From Pseudorhodobacter turbinis (GTDB taxonomy: Bacteria; Pseudomonadota; Alphaproteobacteria; Rhodobacterales; Rhodobacteraceae): a DNA stretch of 64,000 nt. Within the stretch, counting starts at the first letter, position 1; every line of letters begins with the position of its first letter. Of this stretch, positions 17,826 to 28,384 are shown piece after piece. Position numbers and translations under genes: made by a program. Under the pieces are notes generated by a model that saw nothing but the letters and a program-made list of their open reading frames with translations, was not told where the DNA came from and searched no databases. The stretch is from contig NZ_CP039965.1 in NCBI RefSeq assembly GCF_005234135.1, forward strand, positions 1,479,501-1,543,500, written 5' to 3'.

Positions 17826-17862
17826 CGAAAAACCCGGCCACGCATAGAACGCGGCCGGGTGG
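17826..17862 (-). terminator. Rho-independent terminator of aspC
   Basis: On the minus strand ACCCGGCC (17860-17853) pairs with GGCCGGGT (17839-17832), followed at once by TTTT (17831-17828). It starts 7 bp beyond the aspC stop. Confidence 0.85.
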
Positions 17863-17868
17863 TTTGGA

Positions 17869-19584
<1,716 letters not shown>

Positions 19585-19588
<4 letters not shown>

Positions 19589-19878
19589 ATGCGGGCGTGG
19601 ACGAGGTGCTAAACGAGACGCCCGAGGCGCGGCTTAAACGCATGAAGATGCGGTCATGGCGGCGCGGTACCAAAGAGATGGATATGATTCTCGGCCCCTA
19701 TGCCGATGAACATCTGGCGGGCATGGATGAAGCGCGGCTGATTCTATATGATCGCCTGCTGTGGGAAAATGATCAGGAAATTTTGCCTTGGATTTTAGGG
19801 AAGGCGGAAACGCCCATTGATTACAAGGACTTGGTTGGTGAAATCGGCGTTTTTGCGCGTAATCGTCTGAAAAGATAA
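19585..19878 (+). CDS. sdhE: Succinate dehydrogenase assembly factor SdhE (DUF339)
   Basis: 97 residues of the SdhE/SDHAF2 family, which promotes covalent FAD attachment to SdhA. The hallmark RGTKEMD (family RGxxExD) is at about residues 27-33, followed by LILYDRLLWENDQEILPW. ATG 19585 overlaps the XRE stop by 4 bp and gives the normal family length. The sdh operon itself is not in the window. Confidence 0.92.
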
Positions 19879-19880
19879 GC

Positions 19881-19895
19881 GCGAAATATTTTCGC
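19881..19895. repeat. Palindrome between sdhE and ldtR
   Basis: GCGAAA-TAT-TTTCGC, a perfect 6-bp inverted repeat 2 bp after the sdhE stop and about 90 bp before ldtR. It may be a weak terminator or an operator. There is no T run. Confidence 0.45.
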
Positions 19896-19983
19896 AAATT
19901 CGAGACTAATCTAGCGCGAGTTTACCGAATGTTTGCGTTTTGTGCCGATTCTGTCCCTATCCAATTTCGGGGCGGAGAAGAGA

Positions 19984-20481
19984 ATGACCCTACATACAAA
20001 TTTGCTGGACGGCTCTGACAAGGCGTTGATGTCCAGTTATCTTGAAAGTCTTGCGCTGGTCGAACGGCTTCACCGATTGTTGCTTGATGTCGTCAAAGAC
20101 GAATTTGAACGTTTAGGCGTGCTGGAGATCAATTCGGTGCAGGCACTGTTGTTGTTCAATGTTGGCGACAATGAAGTTACGGCCGGTGAGCTGAAATCGC
20201 GGGGCTATTATCAAGGCTCCAACGTGAGCTATAACCTGAAAAAGCTGGTGGAGCTGGGCTATATGCACCATCAGAGGTCCGAGATTGACCGCCGCTCTGT
20301 GCGGGTTAGCCTGACGGAAAATGGCCGGTATATCCGGACCGTTCTGAATGATCTGTTTGCGCGTCACACCGAAGGGTTTGAGCAGCGCGGGATCATCAAT
20401 GCGGAAGGGATGGAAAACATCAACCAGTCGCTTAAACGGATGGAACGGTATTGGACAGACCAGATCCGGTATATTTACTAA
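19984..20481 (+). CDS. ldtR: MarR-family regulator, LdtR type
   Basis: 165-residue winged-helix regulator. The segment GVLEINSVQALLLFNVGDNEVTAGE, then RGYYQGSNVSYNLKKLVELGY and DRRSVRVSLTENG, is highly typical of alphaproteobacterial LdtR, a MarR protein known to control an L,D-transpeptidase and stress genes. ATG 19984 follows GGAGAAGAG; an earlier in-frame ATG (19933) lacks a good site. It is convergent with kpsC, 4 bp apart. The target operon is not here. Confidence 0.85.
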   Translation: MTLHTNLLDGSDKALMSSYLESLALVERLHRLLLDVVKDEFERLGVLEINSVQALLLFNVGDNEVTAGELKSRGYYQGSNVSYNLKKLVELGYMHHQRSEIDRRSVRVSLTENGRYIRTVLNDLFARHTEGFEQRGIINAEGMENINQSLKRMERYWTDQIRYIY

Positions 20482-20485
20482 TGGG

Positions 20486-22537
20486 TTACCGCCAAAGCGC
20501 GGCATGGCTTGCCAGTTTGCCTTGTGTCTTTGCAAGCAGACGGTTGGCAAGTGAAGGGCGCGGAATTGCGCCATTGCGCAGCCGGTCCAGCACCACCTCG
20601 GGTGGGCAGGGCAAGCGGCTGACGGGATCAAAGTAACGCGGGTATGAAATCAGCGTTGCATGGACCAGAAGGTCCAGCGAGGTGTGACTGCGGGCGGTGC
20701 CATCGGGCTGCAAAAGGCGGCGCTGCGGCACAGGACCAAGATCATTGGTCAGCCCCCAACCGGCATAGAACGGGGTGCCCAAACAGGTGACCTTTTTGCC
20801 ACGAATCAACGCCTCAAATCCCAGAAGGGATGTCATGGTCCACACCTCCTGTACCTGATCCAGCAAAGCGATGGGATCGGTCTTGTTGGCGATATAATCA
20901 ACCAGGGGTACAAGCGCCTTCGGGTCAATCAGGCCCGGGCGCAGGCCCGCCTCTACATCCGGATGGGGTTTGTAGATCAAAATGGCATCGAGGTTGGCCT
21001 TGCGAGCCGCTTTTACAAGCGCAAGGTTGCTGCGTACCTGCCCTGCGCCCAAGCGGATGGACGCGTCATCCTCAACCTGTCCGGGCACTAGAATGCGGTG
21101 GCCTACGGGCAGCGTTGGCAGGGCCGTGCCGGACAGGTTATATTTGCACAAACGGTCGCGGATTACTCGTTCCACCAAAGCTCTTGCCCGAAGCTCTGCA
21201 CCGGGGGGGGCGGGGCTGGTGATGATCCGCTCAAGACGGCTTTCACGGGAGGGATCATAATAGATCCCCAGATCATCGGCCACGAGGCTAAGTGGAGGGA
21301 TCAGCTCTGCGCCCAAGCCGCGCGACCGCAAAAAGCCGTCTTCTACCCGCCGAATCGGTGTCGGCGCGGTCAGGCCCGCAGGTTCGGCCCCAGCCCAAAC
21401 CAAAAGTCCGGCGTTAGCGGTCGCGGCGAGGGCGACAGCTTTTTCCGGTGAATCCGCAAACCTCAACGCGGTGTGACGACCGAAAACCGCCTGCAACCGG
21501 CCCCGTTTCCAAAGACGCATGCCAAGTGCGATATGGCCCGCCCGATCCTCGCGGTAGGTGCGGGCTTCCGCCTCCAATTGGTCGACGGCCTCTTCAAAGC
21601 TGCAGAGCCGGTCGCGGCAGGGATCATACCATGTCGGCGCAAGGATCATCGCGGCCGCGAAAAGCTGTTCCGGTGTCAAATTGCGTGTGCGGCGCGGGAT
21701 TGAACACGCATCATCGGATGCCCCCCAACCGGCATAGAAGGGCGTGCCGAACACGCGAGGGCGATGGCCCGCCAAAATCGCCTCAAACCCCAATTGTGAT
21801 GACACGGTATAAACCGCCGCGGCCCCTGCCAGCAGCATCCAAGGGGAAACCGGTGTGGTTAGCAGAGTATAGTCGGGATAGGCTGCGAAATGGCCGCCGC
21901 GCAGGCTCAGGTTGGTTTCTGGGTGTGATTTTACCACGATCCTCTTGCCCGGGTGTTCGCGCTTTGCCGCCGCCAGCATCTGGTCAAACACATCTGCACC
22001 GCAGCCCTTGAGCGAGGCATCACCTTTGGTTTGATCCACAACCAGCACATATCCGGGCGTAGGGCAAGGCAGGGACGGGTCGTGGATGTTGTACTTTGAA
22101 AGATGCAGGGCTTTCAGCCGCACGATACCCAGTGAAGCGCGCATCAAAAGATGCGAATCGTTCAGATCCTCGGTGGCTAGAATATGCTCCAACAGGGACG
22201 GTTGGCTGGCATCGAAATGGACGCCGAAAGGGTCGATAAACAGCCCCAGCGGCGCATCCCCCGCGCGGCCCGGTCTGATGGAGCGTAAAAAGGTATCCTC
22301 TACCCGGATCAAGTTTGCTGCCCGCCACGCTGCGATTGTTTCACCGCGTTTGGCATAGGGGCTGCGGCCCCAAACCGCCACGGCATCCCCTTTTGAAGGC
22401 AAGCCAAGGGTCAGGTCATAGCCCGCAAGTTGCAGTATCCGGCGCAGCCGGGGGGCACGCCAAAACCCGGCATTATATGCAAAAAGCCGCCGAGGATGCG
22501 CCCCGGCGGCTTTTGATTCAATTGGATGCGCCTGCAT
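20486..22537 (-). CDS. kpsC: Capsule beta-Kdo glycosyltransferase KpsC
   Basis: 683-residue cytoplasmic capsule enzyme with two related glycosyltransferase modules. Each contains a matching motif set: VEDTFLRS / VEDGFLRSRG, LSKYNIHD / LCKYNLSG, KSHPETN / KPHPDVE, and twice FGTPFYAGWG / LGTPFYAGWG. KpsC builds the poly-Kdo linker on the lipid acceptor of ABC-exported capsules. ATG 22537 lies 6 bp after the export-lipoprotein stop, so it is likely coupled. The full two-module length is kept. Confidence 0.92.
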   Translation of the reverse strand: MQAHPIESKAAGAHPRRLFAYNAGFWRAPRLRRILQLAGYDLTLGLPSKGDAVAVWGRSPYAKRGETIAAWRAANLIRVEDTFLRSIRPGRAGDAPLGLFIDPFGVHFDASQPSLLEHILATEDLNDSHLLMRASLGIVRLKALHLSKYNIHDPSLPCPTPGYVLVVDQTKGDASLKGCGADVFDQMLAAAKREHPGKRIVVKSHPETNLSLRGGHFAAYPDYTLLTTPVSPWMLLAGAAAVYTVSSQLGFEAILAGHRPRVFGTPFYAGWGASDDACSIPRRTRNLTPEQLFAAAMILAPTWYDPCRDRLCSFEEAVDQLEAEARTYREDRAGHIALGMRLWKRGRLQAVFGRHTALRFADSPEKAVALAATANAGLLVWAGAEPAGLTAPTPIRRVEDGFLRSRGLGAELIPPLSLVADDLGIYYDPSRESRLERIITSPAPPGAELRARALVERVIRDRLCKYNLSGTALPTLPVGHRILVPGQVEDDASIRLGAGQVRSNLALVKAARKANLDAILIYKPHPDVEAGLRPGLIDPKALVPLVDYIANKTDPIALLDQVQEVWTMTSLLGFEALIRGKKVTCLGTPFYAGWGLTNDLGPVPQRRLLQPDGTARSHTSLDLLVHATLISYPRYFDPVSRLPCPPEVVLDRLRNGAIPRPSLANRLLAKTQGKLASHAALWR

Positions 22538-22543
22538 TTACGC

Positions 22544-23683
22544 TTAGTCCGACGACCCTACGGAGGAAAGCGAGCTGGCGGCACCGGCAGTCCCGGTTAC
22601 GGCAGAGATGGTTTTTTGCCACTGCACGAAAGGCGCCTCGGTGACGTAAACCGTATCGCCGTCGCGGACCAAGAAATCGCGGGCCTCAAACATGCCGGTC
22701 GGCTGCGTCAGGTCGAGGACATAGACCATGCGTTGATCGCCGGTCAGGTCAGATCGGCCAAGAACGGCATTTGCGATCTCTGCCGGTTCGTTGCGGAACA
22801 CAAAAACGCCAGTGGGATCCGCAAGGGAAGTATTCAACCCGCCAACCTGCGCAATCGCTTCAATCGCAGAGAGGGACTGGGTTTCAAACGGTACGCGGTT
22901 TTGCGATCCGGTTGCCCCCATCGCGACAAAGGCGCGGGTGTCACGTTCCACCACAATCCGGTCGCCCGCCCGCAGCGCAATATCCAGCGACGGGTTGGCA
23001 TAGAGATCTTCCAACCAGATCTGCCCCGTTTTCCCGCCGCGCGTCACGCGCACAATGGCAACCGAGGGCTCAATAGCAGAGCCGCCTGCCTGTGCAAGCA
23101 TTGCCGTCAGGGTGCGTGTCGGACGCTCGATCGGATAGACGCCCTGACCGCCAACCATGCCCGACACTGAAACAGTGGCACCGTTACCCGCAACCCGTTG
23201 CACGGTAACCTGCGGATCAGGCGTCTGACTGTCGAGCTTGCGTGTGATCAGGCGGCGCAACCCTTCGGGTGTGTTCCCCGCAGCTTTGATCCGGCCGGCG
23301 TAAGGCACGAAAATATAGCCTGCGCCGTCAACCTGCACCTCTTCCAGCGCCGAGACACGTTGCCCGGTATTGCCCAAAAGCGGGTCATCCTTGACGTTTT
23401 CAAAGACGGTCAGCGCAACCGTATCCCCCGGTGAGATTGTATCCGAGCCCATCACGCTTGCATTGCGGAAGTCGGACCCGAAGCCAAGCGCGGGAACAAC
23501 AGATGTTGCGCGGGTCACACGGCTGTTGACCGTAACAATAAAGGCATCACCCTGTTTAAGCACGGAGCCCGCAAAGATTTCTTTCTTATTCGGTCCGGAC
23601 CGCGGCAGCCCGCAGGATGCCAGTGCCGTAACCATAAGGACAAGGGCCAAGCCCTTGGCCCCCTTGTTTGCCGTAATTTTCAC
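22544..23683 (-). CDS. Capsule/polysaccharide export outer-membrane lipoprotein (Wza/KpsD family)
   Basis: 379 residues: a lipoprotein signal peptide with lipobox ending LASC, a Poly_export (BexD/Wza) domain from about residue 70 (DTISPGDTVALTVFENV), and SLBB-type repeats (VSGMVGGQGVYPIERP; VAMGATGSQNRVPF). It should form the outer-membrane exit for capsule. The start is decided by AAAAGGAG 8 nt before the GTG at 23683, which also gives a proper basic n-region. A GTG at 23731 would add 16 residues and has no good site. It lies between kpsS and kpsC. Confidence 0.87.
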   Translation of the reverse strand: MKITANKGAKGLALVLMVTALASCGLPRSGPNKKEIFAGSVLKQGDAFIVTVNSRVTRATSVVPALGFGSDFRNASVMGSDTISPGDTVALTVFENVKDDPLLGNTGQRVSALEEVQVDGAGYIFVPYAGRIKAAGNTPEGLRRLITRKLDSQTPDPQVTVQRVAGNGATVSVSGMVGGQGVYPIERPTRTLTAMLAQAGGSAIEPSVAIVRVTRGGKTGQIWLEDLYANPSLDIALRAGDRIVVERDTRAFVAMGATGSQNRVPFETQSLSAIEAIAQVGGLNTSLADPTGVFVFRNEPAEIANAVLGRSDLTGDQRMVYVLDLTQPTGMFEARDFLVRDGDTVYVTEAPFVQWQKTISAVTGTAGAASSLSSVGSSD

Positions 23684-23774
23684 TGCCCGGGCTCCTTTTA
23701 TTCTGGATTTTGCCTCAGTATTTTTTGCCACGCTACATAAAGGCCTGATAAAATTCCAGCTTTTCGAGGGTTTG

Positions 23775-25064
23775 TCACGTCACGGCCCGTAACTGTTGCC
23801 GAGGTGCCGCGCTTCCCGTGGTTAACGCGTCATAGGGATCGTCGTGTAAAAGCATCATATCAACCACTTGCCGCAGCAATTCTCGCCTGCCACGAGAGGA
23901 ATAGAAGCCGCCGGAAACCTGGCTCGTTTCCAGCAGATAATGCCGATAAGCGCGGTAGGCGCGGCTGTCGGGGCGCGTCGGGCGGGTGAAAAAACGGTCC
24001 AGCGGTTGCGATGAGACAAATTCAGGCTTGTCATAGACCGCTGCCCCGAAAGCCTTGAGCGGCAGACCGCGCCACAACACCTGTTGCGCGGCGGTAGAGT
24101 TGACCGTCACCGCAGATCGGGCGTGGTTCAACAGCCCTGCAAGCTTGCCGCCTCGCACGAAATGTACGCGGTCTTTGACGCCGTGCAACAGGGCCAGACG
24201 TTTGATTTCGCGTGCGACGGGTACGCGCCCATCCTCAAGCGGGTGGGCCTTGAACACAAGGTGATGATGGGGGGCGGCCCCTCGGGCGAACCCTTCCATC
24301 ACCATGCTTAGAAAATCGGTCATGGTAGAAAACGGCGAGTGCATTTGAAAGCTGCTGTCATGTTCCAGTTGCAGCAGTACCAGATGATAGGGAAAGCCAC
24401 CGTGTTTGATCCGGAACCCCGCCAGCATCCGTTCCCAGCGGTGAAAAGGCAGCAAGACCAATCGCTTACAATAGAGCAGGAATTCTTGCCGGACAGTAAG
24501 GGCGCGGTGCGGGCGATAGTTGCGGTAATCCCAGAAGCCGGTCAGCACGAACCAGTGATAAAGCGCGCCCCACACCATATGTTGCCGCATATCGCCCCAG
24601 CGGGCAGGGGCATCGGGCAGATCCATATCGTAATTTTCCAGCGCGGCTTGCATTTGCGCCAGCGTCAGATCCATTAGCCGCGAGTTGCCGTTTGACCCGC
24701 CGCGCTCATAGGTGACCCAATGCGGGCGCAGATAGCCTTCCTCAAAGACATGCACTGTGATCCCCGCCGCTTTGGCGATCCGCACAGCATGGGCATGAAT
24801 CGGGCGGGTATCACCGTAAAGCACGATATCGGTGATTTCTTTCGTCTCGATCAGCGCAGAAAATGTGGCGGGCCAATCGGCCGCGCAGCCCTTGAACGGG
24901 ATGTACGAGGCGCCATGCGCCCAAAAGGCCCGGTCACCACGGTTAAAGCCGACACGCCAGACGTCCGCGCCTGCCTTGGTCAGCATCGCGGCAAGTTGCG
25001 TGAAGAAAGGGCCATGCGGCCCCTGCAGCAACAGGAACCGGCGATTCTCACCTGATAAGCGCAT
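23775..25064 (-). CDS. kpsS: Capsule Kdo transferase KpsS
   Basis: 429 residues of the capsule polysaccharide synthesis family (KpsS/LipB). KpsS adds the first beta-Kdo to lysophosphatidylglycerol before KpsC extends it. Motifs seen: LLLQGPHGPFFTQLA at the N-terminus, VLYGDTRPIHAHAVRIA, VFEEGYLRPHWVT, and LVFKAHPLEDGR with NSTAAQQVLWRGLPLKAFG. ATG 25064 has AAGGA about 7 nt upstream; an ATG 39 bp earlier has no clear site. It is first of the three leftward capsule genes and divergent from ribE. The kpsM/T/E exporter is not in the window. Confidence 0.9.
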   Translation of the reverse strand: MRLSGENRRFLLLQGPHGPFFTQLAAMLTKAGADVWRVGFNRGDRAFWAHGASYIPFKGCAADWPATFSALIETKEITDIVLYGDTRPIHAHAVRIAKAAGITVHVFEEGYLRPHWVTYERGGSNGNSRLMDLTLAQMQAALENYDMDLPDAPARWGDMRQHMVWGALYHWFVLTGFWDYRNYRPHRALTVRQEFLLYCKRLVLLPFHRWERMLAGFRIKHGGFPYHLVLLQLEHDSSFQMHSPFSTMTDFLSMVMEGFARGAAPHHHLVFKAHPLEDGRVPVAREIKRLALLHGVKDRVHFVRGGKLAGLLNHARSAVTVNSTAAQQVLWRGLPLKAFGAAVYDKPEFVSSQPLDRFFTRPTRPDSRAYRAYRHYLLETSQVSGGFYSSRGRRELLRQVVDMMLLHDDPYDALTTGSAAPRQQLRAVT

Positions 25065-25224
25065 CAAAAATCCTTTTGCCCTATCCACTTGAATTTTTCT
25101 CATTGGTAAAGGGAATTATTCCCGCCATCTTGCAATATACCGTTAATGACCGGCGAAATAGCGGTCGGCTTGCATAGCGGCTTTGGGGGCGGTAGGCCTT
25201 GGGCAGCAATTAAGGGATTTTGGC

Positions 25225-25827
25225 ATGTTCACAGGTATCGTCACAGACATCGGCAAGCTGTTGGAGCTGGAGCAGCAGGGCGATTTGCGCGCGCGTATCG
25301 GCACCGGCTATGACATTGCGGGCATTGATATCGGGGCCTCGATTGCCTGTGACGGGGTGTGCCTGACGGTGATTGCGCTGGGGGATGCGCCGCAAAACTG
25401 GTTCGACGTGCAGATCAGCGCGGAATCGGTGGGCGCAACCAATATCGGCGGGTGGAGTGTGGGCAAACGCCTCAACCTTGAACGGGCATTGAAAGTCGGG
25501 GATGAGCTGGGCGGCCATATCGTCTCGGGCCATGTCGATGGCGTGGCCGAGGTAATCGCCATGCACCGTGAGGGCGACAGCACCCGCGTCACCTTTCGCG
25601 CGCCGCATGCGCTGGCGGGCTTTATTGCGCCAAAAGGCTCGGTTGCGCTGAACGGCACCTCATTGACAGTGAATGAGGTGGAGGGCACCGACTTCGGCGT
25701 CAACTTTATTCCGCATACTCAGCAAGCTACGACATGGGGCGATGTGGCCGTTGGGGATCGTATCAACCTCGAGGTGGATACGATGGCGCGTTATGTTGCC
25801 CGTTTGCGCGATTGGGCACAGCAATAA
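25225..25827 (+). CDS. ribE: Riboflavin synthase (alpha chain)
   Basis: 200 residues with the duplicated lumazine-binding fold. It starts MFTGIVTDIGKL, the invariant N-terminal MFTG. The first barrel has SIACDGVCLTV and the second has GSVALNGTSLTVNEV. It dismutates 6,7-dimethyl-8-ribityllumazine to riboflavin. It opens a ribE-ribBA-ribH-nusB run. No FMN riboswitch is seen in the 160 bp before it. An in-frame ATG 42 bp upstream is not conserved. Confidence 0.96.
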   Translation: MFTGIVTDIGKLLELEQQGDLRARIGTGYDIAGIDIGASIACDGVCLTVIALGDAPQNWFDVQISAESVGATNIGGWSVGKRLNLERALKVGDELGGHIVSGHVDGVAEVIAMHREGDSTRVTFRAPHALAGFIAPKGSVALNGTSLTVNEVEGTDFGVNFIPHTQQATTWGDVAVGDRINLEVDTMARYVARLRDWAQQ

Positions 25828-25908
25828 GCGTCTCGTTTTAACATCGCGTGCACTGGCATTCGGCTTCAAGGCGCGGTAAGGGCTGGGCATCCAGTTTCGA
25901 GGCCCAAG

Positions 25909-27009
25909 ATGACCCAGACAGAATATACGCACGCTATCGCCTCTATTGAGGAGATCATCGACGACGCTCGCAATGGTCGCATGTTCATTCTGGTGGACCA
26001 TGAGGACCGCGAGAACGAGGGTGATTTGGTCATTCCGGCGCAGATGTGCAATGCAGCCCATGTGAACTTCATGGCGACCTATGGGCGCGGGTTGATTTGC
26101 CTGACGCTGACCGAAAAGCGGATCGAGACTTTGGGCCTGTCTCTGATGAGCGCCAAGAACTCCAGCAGGCATGAAACGGCCTTCACCACCTCGATCGAGG
26201 CGCGTGAGGGGGTCACCACCGGCATATCGGCGGCGGATCGCGCGCTGACGATCAAGGTTGCGATTGACCCCAAAGCGGGCCCGCAAGATATCGCCTGTCC
26301 CGGCCATGTGTTCCCGCTGCGGGCGCGCAATGGGGGCGTTCTGGTGCGCGCGGGCCATACCGAGGCGGCAACGGATGTTTCGCGCTTGGCGGGGTTGGAC
26401 CCTTCGGGCGTGATCTGTGAGATTATGAATGACGATGGCACCATGGCGCGCCTGCCTGATCTGGTCACTTTCGCGCAAAAGCATGGGCTCAAGATCGGCA
26501 CGATTTCCGATCTGATCGCCTACCGCCGCCGCAATGACAACCTTGTGCGGGTCAGCTCTGAAAGCACGGTCACCTCGGAATTTGGTGGGGACTGGACGCT
26601 GCGGATCTATACCGATGATACCGAGGGCGCGGATCATGTGGTGCTGATCAAGGGTGATATTTCCACGCCGGAACCGGTTTTGGTGCGGATGCACACGCTG
26701 GACCCGCTCTTGGATGTGGCGGGCCTTGGGCCTGCGGGCCGGACGCATGAATTTGGCGATGCAATGCGCCTGATCGCGGATGAGGGGCGCGGCGCGTTGG
26801 TCTTGTTACGCGATGTGCATATGAAGATGACATCGGCCAGTGATGACAGCCCGCAAACCTTACGCCAATACGGGCTGGGCGCGCAAATCCTGTCGAGCCT
26901 TGGCATCACAGAGATGGTCTTGCTGACCAATTCCCCCCAGCCCCGCATTGTCGGGCTGGATGCATATGACCTGACAATCACCGGCACCCGTGCCATTCCG
27001 AAAGGGTGA
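25909..27009 (+). CDS. ribB: 3,4-dihydroxy-2-butanone 4-phosphate synthase with degenerate GTP cyclohydrolase II domain
   Basis: 366 residues. Residues about 8-210 are a complete RibB domain (VDHEDRENEGDLVIPA, RHETAFTTSIEAREGVTTGIS, GHVFPLRARNGGVLVRAGHTEAA). The remainder has the GTP cyclohydrolase II outline, but where active enzymes have a zinc site with three cysteines (HSECLTGD...CDC type) this protein reads RMHTLDPLLDV...GRTHEFGDAM with no cysteine. So DHBP synthase activity is expected, and GCH II activity is probably lost, as reported for other alphaproteobacterial RibBX proteins. A separate ribA would be needed elsewhere. Confidence 0.92.
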   Translation: MTQTEYTHAIASIEEIIDDARNGRMFILVDHEDRENEGDLVIPAQMCNAAHVNFMATYGRGLICLTLTEKRIETLGLSLMSAKNSSRHETAFTTSIEAREGVTTGISAADRALTIKVAIDPKAGPQDIACPGHVFPLRARNGGVLVRAGHTEAATDVSRLAGLDPSGVICEIMNDDGTMARLPDLVTFAQKHGLKIGTISDLIAYRRRNDNLVRVSSESTVTSEFGGDWTLRIYTDDTEGADHVVLIKGDISTPEPVLVRMHTLDPLLDVAGLGPAGRTHEFGDAMRLIADEGRGALVLLRDVHMKMTSASDDSPQTLRQYGLGAQILSSLGITEMVLLTNSPQPRIVGLDAYDLTITGTRAIPKG

Positions 27010-27012
27010 AAC

Positions 27013-27534
27013 ATGGCTTCTCTTGAATCGCATTATACCTTGCCTTTGCCAGAGTTCGACAAGCCGGTGAAGCTGCTTGTTGTGGTTGCCCCCTATTACC
27101 GCGAAATTGCCGACCAGATGCTTGCCGGAGCCCGCGCTACGGCTGCGGCTTGCGGTGCTGATGTGGAGGTCATCGAGGTGCCCGGTGCCCTGGAGGTGCC
27201 GACCGCGATCGCGATGGCCGAACGGCAAAGCAATTATGACGGTTACGTCGCCCTTGGCTGCGTGATCCGCGGTGAGACAACGCATTACGACACGGTGTGC
27301 AACGACAGCAGCCGCGCGATCTCTTTGCTTGGCTTGCAAGGTGCCTGCATCGGCAATGGCATCTTGACGGTTGAGGATATGGATCAGGCCGAGGTTCGCG
27401 CCAATCCTGACAAACAAAACAAAGGTGGTGGCGCCGCCGCTGCCGCCCTTCATCTGATTGCCCTGTCGCGCCGCTGGTCCAGCAAGCGCACAGGCATCGG
27501 CTTTCGCCCTTCCGAGGATAGCTTTCGCGCATGA
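27013..27534 (+). CDS. ribH: 6,7-dimethyl-8-ribityllumazine synthase
   Basis: 173 residues, condensing DHBP with the ribityl-aminouracil. Family segments are VVAPYYREIADQMLAGA, the substrate loop VPGALEVPTAI, ALGCVIRGETTHYD with the catalytic histidine, and GNGILTVE. It starts 3 bp after the ribBA stop with an AAAGGGTG site, and overlaps nusB by 4 bp (ATGA). The extended C-terminus (about 25 residues past the core) is unremarkable. Confidence 0.95.
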   Translation: MASLESHYTLPLPEFDKPVKLLVVVAPYYREIADQMLAGARATAAACGADVEVIEVPGALEVPTAIAMAERQSNYDGYVALGCVIRGETTHYDTVCNDSSRAISLLGLQGACIGNGILTVEDMDQAEVRANPDKQNKGGGAAAAALHLIALSRRWSSKRTGIGFRPSEDSFRA

Positions 27535-28007
27535 CCAAGCCTGACCCAAAAAAAGACCAAAAGAAGCAAATGAAATCTGCCGCCCGGCTTTATGCTGTGC
27601 AGGCCTTGTTCCAGATGGAAAGCTCTGGCCAGACGGTTGAGGGGATCCAGCGCGAGTTTGAGAACCACCGTTTCGGCGCGACCTATGATGGGGACGAGAT
27701 GGCCGAGGGGGATGTGACCCATTTCCGCGCGCTACTGAACCATGCCGTGAACCGTCAGGCGCGGGTCGACCAGATGACCGACCGTGCTTTGGTGGAGAAA
27801 TGGCCCATCGCCCGTATCGACCCGGTTTTGCGCGCGCTGTTTCGGGCCGCCGGTGCCGAGATGCTGGAGCTGCCAACCCCGCCCAAGGTTGTCATCACCG
27901 AATTTGTGGATGTGGCCAAGGCCTTCTTTCCTGAAGGGAAGGAATCAAAATTCGTCAATGCAGTGCTTGACCACATGGCCCGTGAGGCAAAGCCCGAGGC
28001 GTTCTAG
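27531..28007 (+). CDS. nusB: Transcription antitermination factor NusB
   Basis: 158-residue all-helical RNA-binding protein that pairs with NusE (S10) at boxA in rRNA antitermination. Family motifs are ARLYAVQALFQME near residue 18, VDQMTDRAL, and PPKVVITEFVDVAKAFFPEGKE-type segments at the C-terminus. The ribH-nusB order is widespread in proteobacteria. The start overlaps the ribH stop. A lysine-rich N-terminal tail (KPDPKKDQKKQMKS) is longer than in E. coli. Confidence 0.95.
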   Translation: MTKPDPKKDQKKQMKSAARLYAVQALFQMESSGQTVEGIQREFENHRFGATYDGDEMAEGDVTHFRALLNHAVNRQARVDQMTDRALVEKWPIARIDPVLRALFRAAGAEMLELPTPPKVVITEFVDVAKAFFPEGKESKFVNAVLDHMAREAKPEAF

Positions 28008-28077
28008 GCCCGCGACGATTAGACTTATGGATATGCCCCCCTTTCGTGCTATAAAAATGGATGAAACGGGGGATATC

Positions 28078-28380
28078 ATGCCAAAACTGATCCGACTCTA
28101 TATCGTAAACGTCGCCATTGGCTTTGCCTTGGCGCTGGCCTTTGTGTCGATGATCGTATTTTTTGACGTGGGTGGCCTGCGGCATTTGGTGACGGGCACC
28201 GAAATGGGCTGGCTCGCATTTCTGATGATGGTTGTGTTCAACGGCATCGTCTTTGCAGGCGTTCAATTCGCCTATGCGGTGATGAGCCTTGCCGCGCCCG
28301 ATGACGGCCCCAAGGGCGGTCTGAAACAGCATATCACCGGAGAACTTGCACGCGTCAAAGTCGGCGCCAAGCGGCGCTGA
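28078..28380 (+). CDS. Small two-helix inner-membrane protein
   Basis: 100 residues with two hydrophobic helices (LYIVNVAIGFALALAFVSMI and WLAFLMMVVFNGIVFAGVQF) separated by a short polar loop, and a basic C-terminal tail. GGGGG precedes ATG 28078. It follows nusB by 70 bp and may ride on that operon. Similar proteins occur in other Rhodobacterales without known function. I assign none. Confidence 0.78.
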   Translation: MPKLIRLYIVNVAIGFALALAFVSMIVFFDVGGLRHLVTGTEMGWLAFLMMVVFNGIVFAGVQFAYAVMSLAAPDDGPKGGLKQHITGELARVKVGAKRR

Positions 28381-28384
28381 CAAA

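Noticed and set aside
25065..25224. FMN riboswitch upstream of ribE
   Set aside because: None of the FMN riboswitch landmarks appear in this spacer or before ribBA.
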